The position numbers were made by a program, and so were the translations under genes. This document shows positions 43,902 to 53,281 of a stretch of 64,000 nt of DNA, one piece after another. Every line of letters begins with the position of its first letter. Positions within the stretch are counted from its first letter, which is position 1. This DNA comes from Desulfobotulus mexicanus. Lineage in GTDB: Bacteria; Desulfobacterota; Desulfobacteria; Desulfobacterales; ASO4-4. The notes beneath the pieces were generated by a model. The model was not told where the DNA came from, did not search any database, and saw nothing but the letters and a program-made list of their open reading frames with translations. The stretch is from NCBI RefSeq assembly GCF_006175995.1, contig NZ_VDMB01000007.1, forward strand, positions 62,001 to 126,000, given 5' to 3'.

Positions 43902-43930
43902 TGGTGCCCCCTTTTCTAATCTACTAATCT

Positions 43931-43958
43931 AGTTAAAAGGGTCTGACCCCTTTTAACT
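43931..43958. repeat. GGGTC/GACCCC palindrome between two toxin-antitoxin modules
   Basis: Long arms AGTTAAAAGGG and CCCCTTTTAACT around TCTGA form a 28-base palindrome with one extra base. It lies two bases behind the YoeB-type toxin stop (minus strand) and upstream of the TIGR02574 antitoxin gene. It may also terminate transcription of the YefM-YoeB module. Confidence 0.85.
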
Positions 43959-43959
43959 A

Positions 43960-44223
43960 TCAATAATGATAACGACATGAGATTATTGTTATTACATCAT
44001 CTTCAACGGCATAAACCAGTCTGTTTGTATCATCAATACGACGGGACCAGAAGCCAGCCAGATTTTCCTTTAATGGCTCGGGTTTACCTATGCCTTCAAA
44101 GGGAGAACGCTTGACATCATTGATAAGTTTATTAATACGCTGAAGCATTTTCTTGTCCTGTGTCTGCCAATACAGATAAGAAACCCATGATTCATCTGTC
44201 CATGCCAGCAAACGATTACCCAT
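43960..44223 (-). CDS. yoeB: YoeB-type ribosome-dependent mRNA interferase toxin
   Basis: An 87-residue Txe/YoeB toxin, which cuts mRNA in the ribosomal A site. Conserved parts: AWTDESWVSYLYWQTQD at the start, LINDVKRSPFEGIGKPEPLKENLAGFWSRRID in the middle with the catalytic Glu and Arg, and the final ISCRYHY with the catalytic His. ATG 44223 overlaps the antitoxin stop by eight bases. The length is standard, so the gene looks intact. Confidence 0.95.
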   Translation of the reverse strand: MGNRLLAWTDESWVSYLYWQTQDKKMLQRINKLINDVKRSPFEGIGKPEPLKENLAGFWSRRIDDTNRLVYAVEDDVITIISCRYHY

Positions 44224-44470
44224 CAATCAAATCTCTTTGGATTACTTTACCCGCTTTATACTGTGCTATGGAACGATTCAAATGCTCTGCATTAGCCGGA
44301 GATCGGAGCAAATGCACTGTTTCCATTAAACTATTGTAATAATTCAATGACATAACTACTGCATCTTCAGCATCCCGACGAGTGATAATTGTTGTATCAG
44401 CATCATTAACAACTGCGTCCAGTACCGCTTTCAAGCTGTTCCTGGCTTCTGTAAAAGATACAATCCTCAT
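44216..44470 (-). CDS. yefM: YefM-type antitoxin
   Basis: An 84-residue Phd/YefM antitoxin that binds and neutralises YoeB and represses the shared promoter. The DNA-binding half is IVSFTEARNSLKAVLDAVVND; the middle TTIITRRDAEDAVVMSLNYYNSL is the family's core, and the C-terminal tail wraps the toxin. GGGAG precedes the ATG. The promoter should lie in 44471-44569, which is A/T-rich. Confidence 0.95.
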   Translation of the reverse strand: MRIVSFTEARNSLKAVLDAVVNDADTTIITRRDAEDAVVMSLNYYNSLMETVHLLRSPANAEHLNRSIAQYKAGKVIQRDLIDG

Positions 44471-44569
44471 GAAATCTCCCTATGGATTAAAAAGGATCCC
44501 TTCTTTCTGATCCTGTACATTATGCTGTACATAAAATCTTAAAATGTCAAGCAAACTAAAAGGGGTAAC

Positions 44570-46117
44570 TTAAGCCACTGTCTCTACTTCAAAATTTTCA
44601 ATGTTTCTGTCTTTTTTAGAAAACTCTACAGCCACAAGATAAATTTCCTTACCGGAACCCTGATATTTTTCATGGTATTTTCTATCTTTAAGCTGGGCCA
44701 TGGCACTGCCCTCCCCTGCATTTTCAAGCACCTTGAACTCAAAAATACAGCAGATATCATCATAAAAGAGGCTTAAATCCATACGACCATGGTTGGTAGC
44801 ATCTTCCGCGCGGATCTCAAATCCGCAGGCGGCAAAGTAGCAGTAAAAGATGCTGGCATAATAGCCCTCGTATCCCGAAAGCTGATTTTTTCTGTACCAG
44901 TCGTGGGGGATGGAAGCAAAAAAGCGGTGGAAAATATCCCTTAAATCATTGAAGGATTTTTCCTGTATAGCCCTTATCAGGGAGGTTTCATTGGCGCTTT
45001 TGGCCACCACATCATCCACCAGCTCGTTTAAGATCCAGCGGTTCAGGCTGCTCTTCACTTCCATATTCGGGTAGGCAAGCTGGTAGCTTCTGCGGCCCAC
45101 CATCTTTTCGTCCATCCGTTCTATGGTGAGATAGCCGGTTTGAAAAAGCAGGGTTTCCACACGGATGCGATCCACATCAAAACTGTCGATCAGCTCTTCA
45201 CCAAGGTAAAGCTGCTCAATGGAAGGAATACTGTAATGCCCTTCCATGAGAAGTGTGATAAGAAAACGGGGTGTTCCCGTTTCAAACCAGAAGGATCGGA
45301 ACTGTCTTTCACTGAAATAAAGAAGGATATCAAAGGGGTTATAGACCCTTTCCCCAAGCCATGAATACCCGTTGTACCACTGCCGTATTCTGTCCTTGTC
45401 AAGGCCTTCCAGCTGATCCGCAAACACCATGTCAAGCTCGCTCTGGGTATAACCGCAGAGGGTGGCATAAGCCGGATTCATGGTAATATCCTGAAGATTG
45501 TTCAGACCACTGAAAAGCGAAACCTTGGAGAACTTACTCACCCCTGTAATAAAAACAAATTTCAGATGAACATCCGCATCTTTTAATACGGAATAAAGAT
45601 TTTTCAGCTTTTCTCTGATTTCTATGGCAAGGCTTTTATTGGCAATATTATCCAGAATGGGCTTGTCGTATTCATCGATGAGGACTACAACCTTGCTCTC
45701 AAACTTTTCATGGAGCCTTTCGATCAGTTCAAAAAACTTTCCCTTGATGGTAGGAGAATCTAACTGTTCAATCCCATAAAATCTGCAATTGCGGTCAAGT
45801 ATTTCCATTTGGGTCAATCCAAGTTCTTCCAGAGACTCCATGACACCGCTGCCAAAGCTGATATGAATCACAGGGTATGAAGTGTTCCAGTCCCAGTTAT
45901 CTTCAAGATATAAACCCTGAAAATACTGCTTTTTACCTGAAAAAGCCTGGCGCATGGTATCCACAAAAAGGCTTTTACCAAAGCGTCTGGGTCTTGAAAG
46001 AAAATAGTATTTTCCCGAATCCATAAGTATTTTAACAAAGCTGGTCTTATCGACGTAATAGTGGGGCTCCGAGCGCATGGCCTCAAAACTCTGAATACCA
46101 ATGGGTAGTTTTTTCAT
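44570..46117 (-). CDS. AAA-ATPase-like / PD-(D/E)XK nuclease-like protein (DUF1703 type)
   Basis: A 515-residue protein of the AAA-ATPase-like plus PDDEXK_9 (DUF1703) family. The N-terminal part starts with KKLPIGIQSFEAMR and YVDKTSFVK, has a P-loop variant SRPRRFGKSLF (~41) and a Walker B-like VVVLIDEYDKPI (~145), then ITGVSKFSKVSLFSGLNNL. The C-terminal nuclease-like part has AEDATNHGRMDLSLF (Asp) and CCIFEFKV (E-x-K). Such genes are numerous in some anaerobes and are often accessory; their role is unproven, with defence or DNA transactions suggested. A GGAGGGG site precedes the ATG. Confidence 0.88.
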   Translation of the reverse strand: MKKLPIGIQSFEAMRSEPHYYVDKTSFVKILMDSGKYYFLSRPRRFGKSLFVDTMRQAFSGKKQYFQGLYLEDNWDWNTSYPVIHISFGSGVMESLEELGLTQMEILDRNCRFYGIEQLDSPTIKGKFFELIERLHEKFESKVVVLIDEYDKPILDNIANKSLAIEIREKLKNLYSVLKDADVHLKFVFITGVSKFSKVSLFSGLNNLQDITMNPAYATLCGYTQSELDMVFADQLEGLDKDRIRQWYNGYSWLGERVYNPFDILLYFSERQFRSFWFETGTPRFLITLLMEGHYSIPSIEQLYLGEELIDSFDVDRIRVETLLFQTGYLTIERMDEKMVGRRSYQLAYPNMEVKSSLNRWILNELVDDVVAKSANETSLIRAIQEKSFNDLRDIFHRFFASIPHDWYRKNQLSGYEGYYASIFYCYFAACGFEIRAEDATNHGRMDLSLFYDDICCIFEFKVLENAGEGSAMAQLKDRKYHEKYQGSGKEIYLVAVEFSKKDRNIENFEVETVA

Positions 46118-46147
46118 GGGAATCCCCTCCTTTTTTGTTCTCTCATC

Positions 46148-46168
46148 TAAAAGGGATCACCCCTTTTA
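46148..46168. repeat. GGGATCACCCC palindrome between nuclease gene and third toxin-antitoxin module
   Basis: TAAAAGGG and CCCCTTTTA surround ATCA. It is the fifth member of the palindrome class and sits between the divergently transcribed DUF1703 gene and the HigB-like toxin gene. Confidence 0.8.
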
Positions 46169-46231
46169 TCGCCTTTTCCACGCTGGCAGATGTTAATTGA
46201 CTGGTATGGCACTCGGTGCTATCTTTCTGTA

Positions 46232-46600
46232 ATGAAAAATTTAATGATAAAACATTTTTCAAAATGGGCTTCCAAGCAAAATCTCCCAAAAATTGAACTG
46301 TTCAAAGCCTTAGTTGAAATTACCGAAGGAAATTTTGATGCAACCCTTGGTTCGAACCTTTATAAAAAACGAATTCGTTTTTCAGGGCAAGGCAAGACTG
46401 GCAGTGGACGGACAATAATCTGCTACAAAAAAGAGGACAGAGCAATTTTTATTTATGGTTTTTCAAAGAATGAAAAATCAAATCTGTCCAAAAAAGAATT
46501 TTATGCTTTCAAGGAATTATCAAAAATTTTATTAAATTTGTCTTTGAAGGAATTAAAAACCGCCATTGACAATGGTGACCTTATAGAGGTGAAATTATGA
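46232..46600 (+). CDS. RelE/HigB-like toxin (DUF1044 type)
   Basis: A 122-residue toxin of the RelE superfamily, DUF1044/HigB2 branch. The core KRIRFSGQGKTGSGRTIICYKKED and AIFIYGFSKNEKSNLSKKE is characteristic, followed by a helical tail. It probably cuts translated mRNA. The DNA is clearly richer in A/T than its surroundings, which suggests recent transfer. The start is uncertain: ATGs at 46232 and 46244 both lack a ribosome site. It overlaps the antitoxin gene by ATGA, in toxin-first order. Confidence 0.87.
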   Translation: MKNLMIKHFSKWASKQNLPKIELFKALVEITEGNFDATLGSNLYKKRIRFSGQGKTGSGRTIICYKKEDRAIFIYGFSKNEKSNLSKKEFYAFKELSKILLNLSLKELKTAIDNGDLIEVKL

Positions 46601-46902
46601 GAAAAACCATCGCAGATTCAATAACAGATACAATTAAGGATTTAAACAAAAGTGGATTGGTTGATGATATTACCATGAAAAATATCGAAAATCTCTGCCT
46701 TCCTGCCGTTCAGGAATATACCCCTGAAAAAATTATTTCCATACGGAAAAAAAACAGAATAAGCCAGGCAGCTCTTGCGAGTATTTTCAATATAAGTCCT
46801 TCCACTGTCCAAAAATGGGAACGGGGCAATAAAAAACCAACCGGAGCTTCAAAGAAATTATTAGACATAATTGAGCGAAAAGGCATTGAAGCACTGATCT
46901 AA
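46597..46902 (+). CDS. HTH antitoxin of the HigA2/NadS type
   Basis: A 101-residue antitoxin and repressor. An N-terminal helical part (AVQEYTPEKIISIRKK) leads into a Cro/CI-type helix-turn-helix, KNRISQAALASIFNISPSTVQKWERGNKKP (split here at its two helices), and a short tail. Such antitoxins bind the DUF1044 toxin and the operon promoter. The ATG lies in the toxin stop. Like the toxin gene it is A/T-rich. Confidence 0.9.
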   Translation: MRKTIADSITDTIKDLNKSGLVDDITMKNIENLCLPAVQEYTPEKIISIRKKNRISQAALASIFNISPSTVQKWERGNKKPTGASKKLLDIIERKGIEALI

Positions 46903-46954
46903 CGAAACTAAAAAAGGACAAAAGAATCTGAATCCTTTTTCTCAGGAGCGCTCC

Positions 46955-47386
46955 ATGACCCAAAAAAAGTGGCAGGCCCCCTTGGACAAAATTGATGCAG
47001 ACATCAATATCCTTGTGGTCGATGACGAACAGATTATGCGTCAGATCATTGGCAACATTCTAAAATTCCTTGGCCTGACAAAGGTAAGCTATGCCAGCGA
47101 TGGCGGCGCAGCCTGGCTGAGACTTCAGATGAAACCCGCCATTGACCTGATTCTGCTGGACTGGAATATGCCCAAAATGAACGGCCCCGAACTGCTTGGT
47201 ATGATTCGTAAAAGCGAAGACTTCAAAAACATCCCCGTACTGATGATAACGGCAGAAGGCACCCGTGAGCATATCCTTAAAGCCATGGAGATTGGGGCAA
47301 CAAACTATGTGGTCAAGCCCTTTACACCTATTGTCATTGAGAAGAAAATCAGGCGGATTTTAAAGGAGAAAGAAGAATCCCTCTAA
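46955..47386 (+). CDS. CheY-like single-domain response regulator
   Basis: A 143-residue receiver domain with a ~18-residue lead. Key residues are present: the acidic pair in ILVVDDEQ, the phosphorylated aspartate in LILLDWNMPKMNG, the switch threonine in MITAEG and the lysine in VVKPFT. No output domain is attached, so it acts by protein contacts, for example in chemotaxis or pilus control. AGGAG precedes the ATG. The cognate kinase is not in the window; the diguanylate cyclase gene on the other strand is adjacent. Confidence 0.92.
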   Translation: MTQKKWQAPLDKIDADINILVVDDEQIMRQIIGNILKFLGLTKVSYASDGGAAWLRLQMKPAIDLILLDWNMPKMNGPELLGMIRKSEDFKNIPVLMITAEGTREHILKAMEIGATNYVVKPFTPIVIEKKIRRILKEKEESL

Positions 47387-47404
47387 AAATCCTCCCCCTT
47401 TTTC

Positions 47405-48625
47405 CTACATGACACAGTTTTTACCTGAACTCTTGGCCCGGTACAGGGCCGCATCCGCACTTTCCAGCAGATCCTGTTCATCACCAGTTTCATCGGGTAT
47501 GGCCGTGGCAACACCAATGCTCATGCTCAGATACCCTGCCACACCGGAAAAGGCATGGGGGATGGCCAGCCCTTCTAATGAACTGCGGATTTTTTCGGCA
47601 ATGATACGGGCTTCATCATCACCGGTATGGGGCAGCAGCATCACAAATTCCTCACCGCCAAAACGGGCGGAAAGATCAAAGGGTCTCCGGCTGTAAGCTT
47701 TGAGGATACGGGCAATGGACTTCAGACACTCATCCCCTGCCGGGTGTCCGTAATTATCATTATACGCTTTGAAATTATCCACATCCATAAAGAGAATTGC
47801 CAGGGGATCACCGGATCGCTCTGCCCTGCGCCAGTAAAGCTTCAGGCTTTCATCAAAATGGCGACGGTTGGCAAGCCCCGTAAGGGGATCGGAAAGGGAA
47901 AGTTCAGTAAGATGCCGGTTAAGATGCTGCAGGCGCAGAGCATCGTTTTTTTTCATCTGGTTTCCCAGAAAATCCCGCCTCTGCCGGTATTCTATCTGAT
48001 AACACCCCACAAGACAGAGCAGAATGATGGTACCCATAACCAGAAAGCTGTTTAATTTGGCAGGCAGGGGCATGGCAGGCATAAAAGGAAGGGCTGTGGT
48101 ATAAAGAATGAGAATTAAAAGACAGACCCCCAGTGCCAGGCGGAAACGTATGGAAATGGCAATAAAAATTACAAAAATAAAAAGCCCTGTGTGGTAATGG
48201 GCCGCCATGGGAGATCTGCTGATGAGCAAAAGAATAAGTATGCTGCATACTCCCGACATCAGAGCCACAAGCATCAGGACATCCACATGCTTCTGCACAC
48301 TGGAACTGGCAATGGCAATTAGTATGGGGATGGAAATAAGGGCCACTAAAAAACGAAGAATCCATGCGGTCTGATACACATCCGGAACCATGAAATAATC
48401 CGCAACGGCATAGATGATAAAAAACAGCAATGCCACTGACCCCATGGGAGGAAAAAGCAGTTTCTGCCTTTTAAGCTCCTTCTGCCGGTATTTTTTTTCA
48501 AGAATGCCGGGAAAACAAAGCCAGGTAAACCCCTTTTCCATGGTGGATACCAGAGCCTGTTCCATCTCCTCAAGTAAAGGATCTGAGGCCCCTGCCAGTT
48601 TATCTCCCTGATCTTCCGTTATCAT
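47405..48625 (-). CDS. Membrane-bound diguanylate cyclase
   Basis: A 406-residue protein with about five to six membrane segments between residues 60 and 215 (such as VALLFFIIYAVADYF, FLVALISIPILIAIA, FVIFIAISIRF, SFLVMGTIILLCLVG) and a C-terminal GGDEF domain (~245-405). The active-site motif is GGEEF within RFGGEEFVMLLP, and DPLTGLANRR, FMDVDNFKAYND and SADAALYRAKSSGKN are complete, so it should make cyclic di-GMP from two GTP. No RxxD inhibitory site was noted just before the motif. The membrane part is of no recognised sensor type. Confidence 0.92.
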   Translation of the reverse strand: MITEDQGDKLAGASDPLLEEMEQALVSTMEKGFTWLCFPGILEKKYRQKELKRQKLLFPPMGSVALLFFIIYAVADYFMVPDVYQTAWILRFLVALISIPILIAIASSSVQKHVDVLMLVALMSGVCSILILLLISRSPMAAHYHTGLFIFVIFIAISIRFRLALGVCLLILILYTTALPFMPAMPLPAKLNSFLVMGTIILLCLVGCYQIEYRQRRDFLGNQMKKNDALRLQHLNRHLTELSLSDPLTGLANRRHFDESLKLYWRRAERSGDPLAILFMDVDNFKAYNDNYGHPAGDECLKSIARILKAYSRRPFDLSARFGGEEFVMLLPHTGDDEARIIAEKIRSSLEGLAIPHAFSGVAGYLSMSIGVATAIPDETGDEQDLLESADAALYRAKSSGKNCVM

Positions 48626-48760
48626 AATACCTGCCTGTGCATAAAAGGCCCGCCCCTTTTAAATTTTTCTGTAAAAAGAGATCATCCTTTTTCCTTTATA
48701 ATTATGAAAGCATAGCAGAAAAACAGGCAATCGGGAAAGGGTGAAGAAATACAGGGAATA

Positions 48761-48792
48761 AAAAACCCCCACCTGTAAAAAGTGGAGGTTTG
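48761..48792 (-). terminator. Rho-independent terminator behind the acyl-CoA ligase gene
   Basis: On the minus strand AACCTCCAC pairs with GTGGGGGTT over a loop containing a T/A-rich stretch, and six T follow. It ends the acyl-CoA ligase transcript 20 bases after its stop. Confidence 0.85.
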
Positions 48793-48811
48793 AAATCAAA
48801 GGGGCTTAAAC

Positions 48812-50404
48812 TCAGTCTCTACGGAAACTGGAATAAATTCCTGCATAACGCTTGCGAAGAACGGGTTTTTCGATTTTACCCGTGGGATTTCTAGGCACCT
48901 CTGCAAAATGAACAATGCGGGGCCTGCGGTAACGGGGCATACCAAGGCAGTAGGAGTTCACCTCATCTTCCGTCATCTCCATACCGGGTTTAATCTGTAT
49001 GACGGCAGTGACCAGTTCACCAAGACGATCATCGGGCGTGCCGATAATGGCCACATCCTGAATTTTCTCATGGCGGATTAAGTAATTTTCCACCTCCACA
49101 GGATAGACATTCTCTCCTCCGGTAATGACCAGATCCTTCTTACGATCCAGAAGCCAGTAAAAACCGTCCTTATCCTGCCTTGCAATGTCTCCGGTGCAGA
49201 GCCATCCGTTTTTGAGACTTTTTCCCGTTTCCTTGGGATTGCCGTAATATTCACGCATCACGCCAGCCCCCCGGACAATCAGCTCACCCGGCTCACCAAA
49301 GGGAACTTCCTGCATTTTCCTGTCCACGATGCGGCACTCCCAGCCCCATCCCGGCTGTCCTATGGCCCCAACCTTATGGATATTTTCCATGCCAAGGTGC
49401 ACACATCCCGGCCCTGTGGCTTCGGTGAGTCCGTAATTGGTGTCATACTGATGATGGGGGAAAATTTTCTTCCACCGATTCACCAGACTGGGCGGAACGG
49501 GCTGGGCACCTATGTGCATGAGCCGCCAGTTTGAAAGATCATAATCTTCCAGATTAACCTCGCCGGATTCGATGGCATGGAGAATATCATGGGCCCATGG
49601 AACCAGCAACCAGACAATACTGGCCTTTTCTTCGGAAACAGCCTGCAGAATCCACTGTGGAGACACTCCCTTGAGAAGAACAGTGGCTGCCCCCACCTTG
49701 AAATTGCCAAACCAGTGCATCTTGGCCCCCGTATGGTAAAGGGGAGGAATGCAAAGAAAGATATCTTCCGGCTGCTGCAGATGGTGGCGATGCTCCACCT
49801 CACAGGCAAAGGCCAGATTACCGTGGGTGATCAGAACACCCTTGGGATCACCAGTGGTGCCGGAAGTAAAGTAGAGAGCTGCCTCATCATCTGGCTCTAA
49901 GGGTACAGGGGGGAGCGCTCTGGCCTTTTCACGGTCGCCTTCGGCCAGAAGGTCCGCCATGGGCATGGCAAAACGGGGACGCTGATCTTCAGGGCCAGCA
50001 AAGACATAAAGTTCCACCACCGCATCGAGACCGGGCTTTACCGCCCGTACCCTGTCCACAAAGTCCGGCCCGAAGATGAGAACTTTGGCTTCCGCAAGTA
50101 CGCTGCAACGGAGAATTTTATCCGCCAGAAAACGGAAATTCAAAGGCACCGCCCAACAGCCTGAGTCCAGAATGCCCATATAATAGGGCAGCCATTCCAG
50201 GCAGTTGGTCATAAGATGTACCACTTTCTCCCCCCTGGAATAGCCCCGCATACGCAAAGCCCGGGAAAGCCTGAGGCTCTCTTCATAAAATTCAGACCAG
50301 GTGATGCTGCTGCGGGTTCCGGTTTCCGGTGCCCGTTCCACAAGGGAAACGGCATCCGGAAAATTCCGGGCGTTCTGTGCTAGAATTTCCGTAATTAACT
50401 GCAT
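48812..50404 (-). CDS. AMP-dependent acyl-CoA synthetase (fatty acid-CoA ligase type)
   Basis: A 530-residue member of the adenylate-forming (ANL) superfamily, which activates a carboxylic acid with ATP and joins it to CoA. Motifs: YFTSGTTGDPKGVLITHGN (A3, ~182), YDTNYGLTEATGPG (A5), GWLCTGDIARQDKDGF (A7), DRKKDLVITGGENVYPVEVE (A8) and PRNPTGKIEKPVLRK with the catalytic lysine (A10); each is complete. Medium- or long-chain fatty acids are likely substrates but not provable. ATG 50404 (MQLITEILAQNA) is used; the longer frame to 50503 adds unrelated residues. It is transcribed alone. Confidence 0.92.
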   Translation of the reverse strand: MQLITEILAQNARNFPDAVSLVERAPETGTRSSITWSEFYEESLRLSRALRMRGYSRGEKVVHLMTNCLEWLPYYMGILDSGCWAVPLNFRFLADKILRCSVLAEAKVLIFGPDFVDRVRAVKPGLDAVVELYVFAGPEDQRPRFAMPMADLLAEGDREKARALPPVPLEPDDEAALYFTSGTTGDPKGVLITHGNLAFACEVEHRHHLQQPEDIFLCIPPLYHTGAKMHWFGNFKVGAATVLLKGVSPQWILQAVSEEKASIVWLLVPWAHDILHAIESGEVNLEDYDLSNWRLMHIGAQPVPPSLVNRWKKIFPHHQYDTNYGLTEATGPGCVHLGMENIHKVGAIGQPGWGWECRIVDRKMQEVPFGEPGELIVRGAGVMREYYGNPKETGKSLKNGWLCTGDIARQDKDGFYWLLDRKKDLVITGGENVYPVEVENYLIRHEKIQDVAIIGTPDDRLGELVTAVIQIKPGMEMTEDEVNSYCLGMPRYRRPRIVHFAEVPRNPTGKIEKPVLRKRYAGIYSSFRRD

Positions 50405-50517
50405 GATTCTGTCTCTTTTCCTTCCTTTAAAAAAACACGTTGCCCTTTCGGGTAAGGAGGGCAGAATAATCCGCTGTCTTTTTAAGATCAACCATAAAAG
50501 CATTTTCTCCCATGAAA

Positions 50518-50559
50518 ATAAAAAGGGACCGACCCCTTTTACGGGTCAGCCCCTTTTTT
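50518..50559. terminator. Bidirectional terminator made of two GGGTC-type palindromes
   Basis: Two G/C-rich units, GGGACCGACCCC and GGGTCAGCCCC, pair with each other across CTTTTAC. On the minus strand the stem is followed by TTTTTATTTT, 29 bases after the dnaK stop; on the plus strand by TTTTTT. It belongs to the same sequence class as the palindromes of the accessory region. Confidence 0.75.
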
Positions 50560-50587
50560 CAGACAGCTTTATATCCTATATTTTTTT

Positions 50588-52510
50588 TCAGTCTTTTTTA
50601 TCGCTTTTCACTTCTTCAAAGTCAGCATCCACAACATCATCATCCTGGGGACGGGAAGACTCCTGCGACCCTTCAGCACCTGCAGCATCTGCTGCGGCAC
50701 CGGCTGCCTGCTGCTGGTACATGGCCTCGGCCAGCTTATGGGAAGCCTCGGTCAGGGCATCTGTTTTTGCCTTAATGGCATCCAGATCCTCCCCTTCCAT
50801 GGCTTTTTTCAGATCTTCCACAGCAGACTCAATGCTTGTGCGGGTCTCTGCATCCACCTTATCGCCCATATCCTTCAGGGACTTTTCCGTCTGATAGACC
50901 ATGCTGTCTGCGGTGTTTCTGGCTTCCACCAGCTCCCGCTTACGCTTGTCATCATCGGCGTGCATTTCCGCTTCCTTGACCAGACGTTCAATATCATCGG
51001 AAGAAAGACCGCTGGAAGAAGTGATCTGGATGGACTGTTCCTTGCCCGTGCCCAGATCCTTGGCAGAAACATGCACAATGCCGTTGGCATCAATGTCAAA
51101 ACCCACCTCAATCTGGGGAACACCCCGGGGTGCAGGCGGAAGATCCCTCAGCTCAAAATTACCAAGGGTTTTGTTATCCCTTGCCATCTCACGCTCGCCC
51201 TGCAGCACATGGATGGAAACAGCAGGCTGATTGTCGGCAGCCGTGGAGAAAACCTGGCTCTTTTTAGTGGGAATGGTGGTGTTGCGCTCAATAAGTTTGG
51301 TCATAACGCCACCCAGGGTTTCGATACCCAGAGAAAGGGGCGTTACATCCAGAAGCAACACATCTTTTACATCCCCCTGAAGAACACCGGCCTGAATGGC
51401 TGCACCAATGGCCACAACCTCATCGGGGTTAACGCCTTTATGGGGATCTTTTCCGAAAATCTTCTTCACCCGCTCCTGTACAGCAGGCATACGGGTCATG
51501 CCGCCCACAAGAACCACCTCATTGATATTGGCAGCAGCAATACCAGCGTCTTTCATTGCCCGAACACATGGACCTTCAAGATTATCCAGCAGATCACCCA
51601 CCAGAGACTCCAGTTTTGATCTGGACAGCTTAATCTGAAGATGCTTGGGACCGGAGGCATCGGCTGTGATAAAGGGCAGGTTCACTTCCGTTTCCATGGA
51701 AGAGGACAGCTCAATCTTGGCCTTTTCCGCAGCTTCTTTAAGACGCTGCAGAGCCATTTTGTCCTTTCTCAGATCAATGCCCTGCTCTTTACGGAAGGTA
51801 TCCGCCAGAAAATCGATGATACGGTTGTCAAAGTCTTCACCGCCAAGGTGGGTGTCACCGTTGGTAGCTTTTACTTCAAACACACCATCACCGATCTCAA
51901 GGATGGATACGTCAAAGGTTCCGCCGCCAAGGTCAAAAACAGCAATCTTCTCATCGGATTTTTTATCGAGACCATAGGCCAGGGACGCTGCAGTGGGCTC
52001 GTTGATGATGCGCTTTACATTAAGCCCTGCAATGGTACCCGCATCTTTGGTGGCCTGACGCTGGCTGTCATCAAAATAGGCCGGAACCGTAATAACCGCA
52101 TCCGTTACCGGCTCTCCAAGATAGTCTTCGGCAACCTTTTTGATATAGCTCAGGATATAGGAAGAAACCTCTGCGGGACTTACCTTTTTATCCTGAATTT
52201 TTACCCGGACATCTCCGTTATCCGCATTTTCAATATGAAAAGGCAGAACATTTCTGTCCTTCTGCACTGCAGGGGAATTGAATTTGCGACCAATGAGACG
52301 CTTGACACCAAAGATGGTGTTCTCGGGGTTGGTAATGGCCTGACGCTTGGCTGACTGGCCCACAAGACGTTCTCCGGCACCCGTTACTGCCACAATGGAC
52401 GGTGTGGTACGACCGCCTTCCGTATTTGCTATAACCTTGGGTTCACCTGCTTCCATGATGGCAACGCAGGAGTTGGTGGTTCCAAGATCTATACCGATTA
52501 TCTTACCCAT
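50588..52510 (-). CDS. dnaK: Chaperone DnaK (Hsp70)
   Basis: A 640-residue Hsp70 chaperone that binds unfolded segments under ATP control. The N-terminal [50 protein letters not shown]-type phosphate loop (here [13 protein letters not shown]) and [12 protein letters not shown] are diagnostic; the substrate domain starts at [14 protein letters not shown]. The Gln/Ala-rich tail ends in an acidic [12 protein letters not shown] motif. It follows grpE by 13 bases with an AAGGAG site. DnaJ and HrcA genes are not in the window. Confidence 0.97.
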   Translation of the reverse strand: MGKIIGIDLGTTNSCVAIMEAGEPKVIANTEGGRTTPSIVAVTGAGERLVGQSAKRQAITNPENTIFGVKRLIGRKFNSPAVQKDRNVLPFHIENADNGDVRVKIQDKKVSPAEVSSYILSYIKKVAEDYLGEPVTDAVITVPAYFDDSQRQATKDAGTIAGLNVKRIINEPTAASLAYGLDKKSDEKIAVFDLGGGTFDVSILEIGDGVFEVKATNGDTHLGGEDFDNRIIDFLADTFRKEQGIDLRKDKMALQRLKEAAEKAKIELSSSMETEVNLPFITADASGPKHLQIKLSRSKLESLVGDLLDNLEGPCVRAMKDAGIAAANINEVVLVGGMTRMPAVQERVKKIFGKDPHKGVNPDEVVAIGAAIQAGVLQGDVKDVLLLDVTPLSLGIETLGGVMTKLIERNTTIPTKKSQVFSTAADNQPAVSIHVLQGEREMARDNKTLGNFELRDLPPAPRGVPQIEVGFDIDANGIVHVSAKDLGTGKEQSIQITSSSGLSSDDIERLVKEAEMHADDDKRKRELVEARNTADSMVYQTEKSLKDMGDKVDAETRTSIESAVEDLKKAMEGEDLDAIKAKTDALTEASHKLAEAMYQQQAAGAAADAAGAEGSQESSRPQDDDVVDADFEEVKSDKKD

Positions 52511-52523
52511 ATTCTGTTTCTCC

Positions 52524-53270
52524 TTATGTTCTTATGTCAATGCCGACGGAAGGGCCACTGTCCTGTGCCATGTTTTTTTCACCGTCTCCTGCTTTTTCAG
52601 CGGAAACCGGCATGGCTTTGGCTACGGATACCATAGCCGGACGTATAAGCCTGTCGTGCATGATATATCCCTTTTGAAAAATCCGGATAACCGTATCCGG
52701 ATCCGCTGCATCTGTTTCTTCATGGGCTACGGCCATGTGATAGACAGGGTCAAACTTTTTACCCTCCGCCTCCACAGGCTTAACATTGAACTCTCCGAAA
52801 ACCTTGAGAATATCCGCTATGGTCAGACGCAAACCCTCCACAATGGCAGAAGCTCCTGCTTCCGGAGATGCGGCGGAATCCATGGCCCTTTCCATATTAT
52901 CCAGAGCCGGAAGGAGCTTTTGAACCAGAGAAACATTGGCATATTTACGGAACTCATCCGTTTCTCTGGCCGTCCTTTTCTTGAAGTTTTCCAGCTCCGC
53001 CACAGTACGCAGATAGCGGTCATTTGCTGCCTTCAGGGCAGTTTCACTGGCTTCAAGTTTTGCGGTAAGGCTTTCATCTTCGGACCCGGCCTTCTCTGTA
53101 TCCGGTCTGTCCACATCAGCAGCCTCATCTTCCTGCAGCCCCTTACCATCAAGTATTTCAGCAGCATCCGCTACCTTGCCCACCTCTTCAGCAGAAGGTG
53201 TTTCACGGGCTGTGACGGTTTCTTCTGCGGGCTTTATCTCAGCCTCTTTTTCCATATCTGCTTCTTTCAA
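52524..53270 (-). CDS. grpE: Nucleotide exchange factor GrpE
   Basis: A 248-residue GrpE, longer than the usual ~200 because of an acidic N-terminal extension of about 90 residues rich in Glu and Ala. The long dimer helix ([25 protein letters not shown]) and the C-terminal beta domain ([24 protein letters not shown]) are intact. GrpE releases ADP from DnaK, encoded just downstream. The TTG at 53270 has an AGGAG seven bases ahead and is the likely start; an ATG five codons later (53255) has only a weak site. A hairpin with T-run lies in the leader. Confidence 0.95.
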   Translation of the reverse strand: MKEADMEKEAEIKPAEETVTARETPSAEEVGKVADAAEILDGKGLQEDEAADVDRPDTEKAGSEDESLTAKLEASETALKAANDRYLRTVAELENFKKRTARETDEFRKYANVSLVQKLLPALDNMERAMDSAASPEAGASAIVEGLRLTIADILKVFGEFNVKPVEAEGKKFDPVYHMAVAHEETDAADPDTVIRIFQKGYIMHDRLIRPAMVSVAKAMPVSAEKAGDGEKNMAQDSGPSVGIDIRT

Positions 53271-53281
53271 TCTTTATCTCC

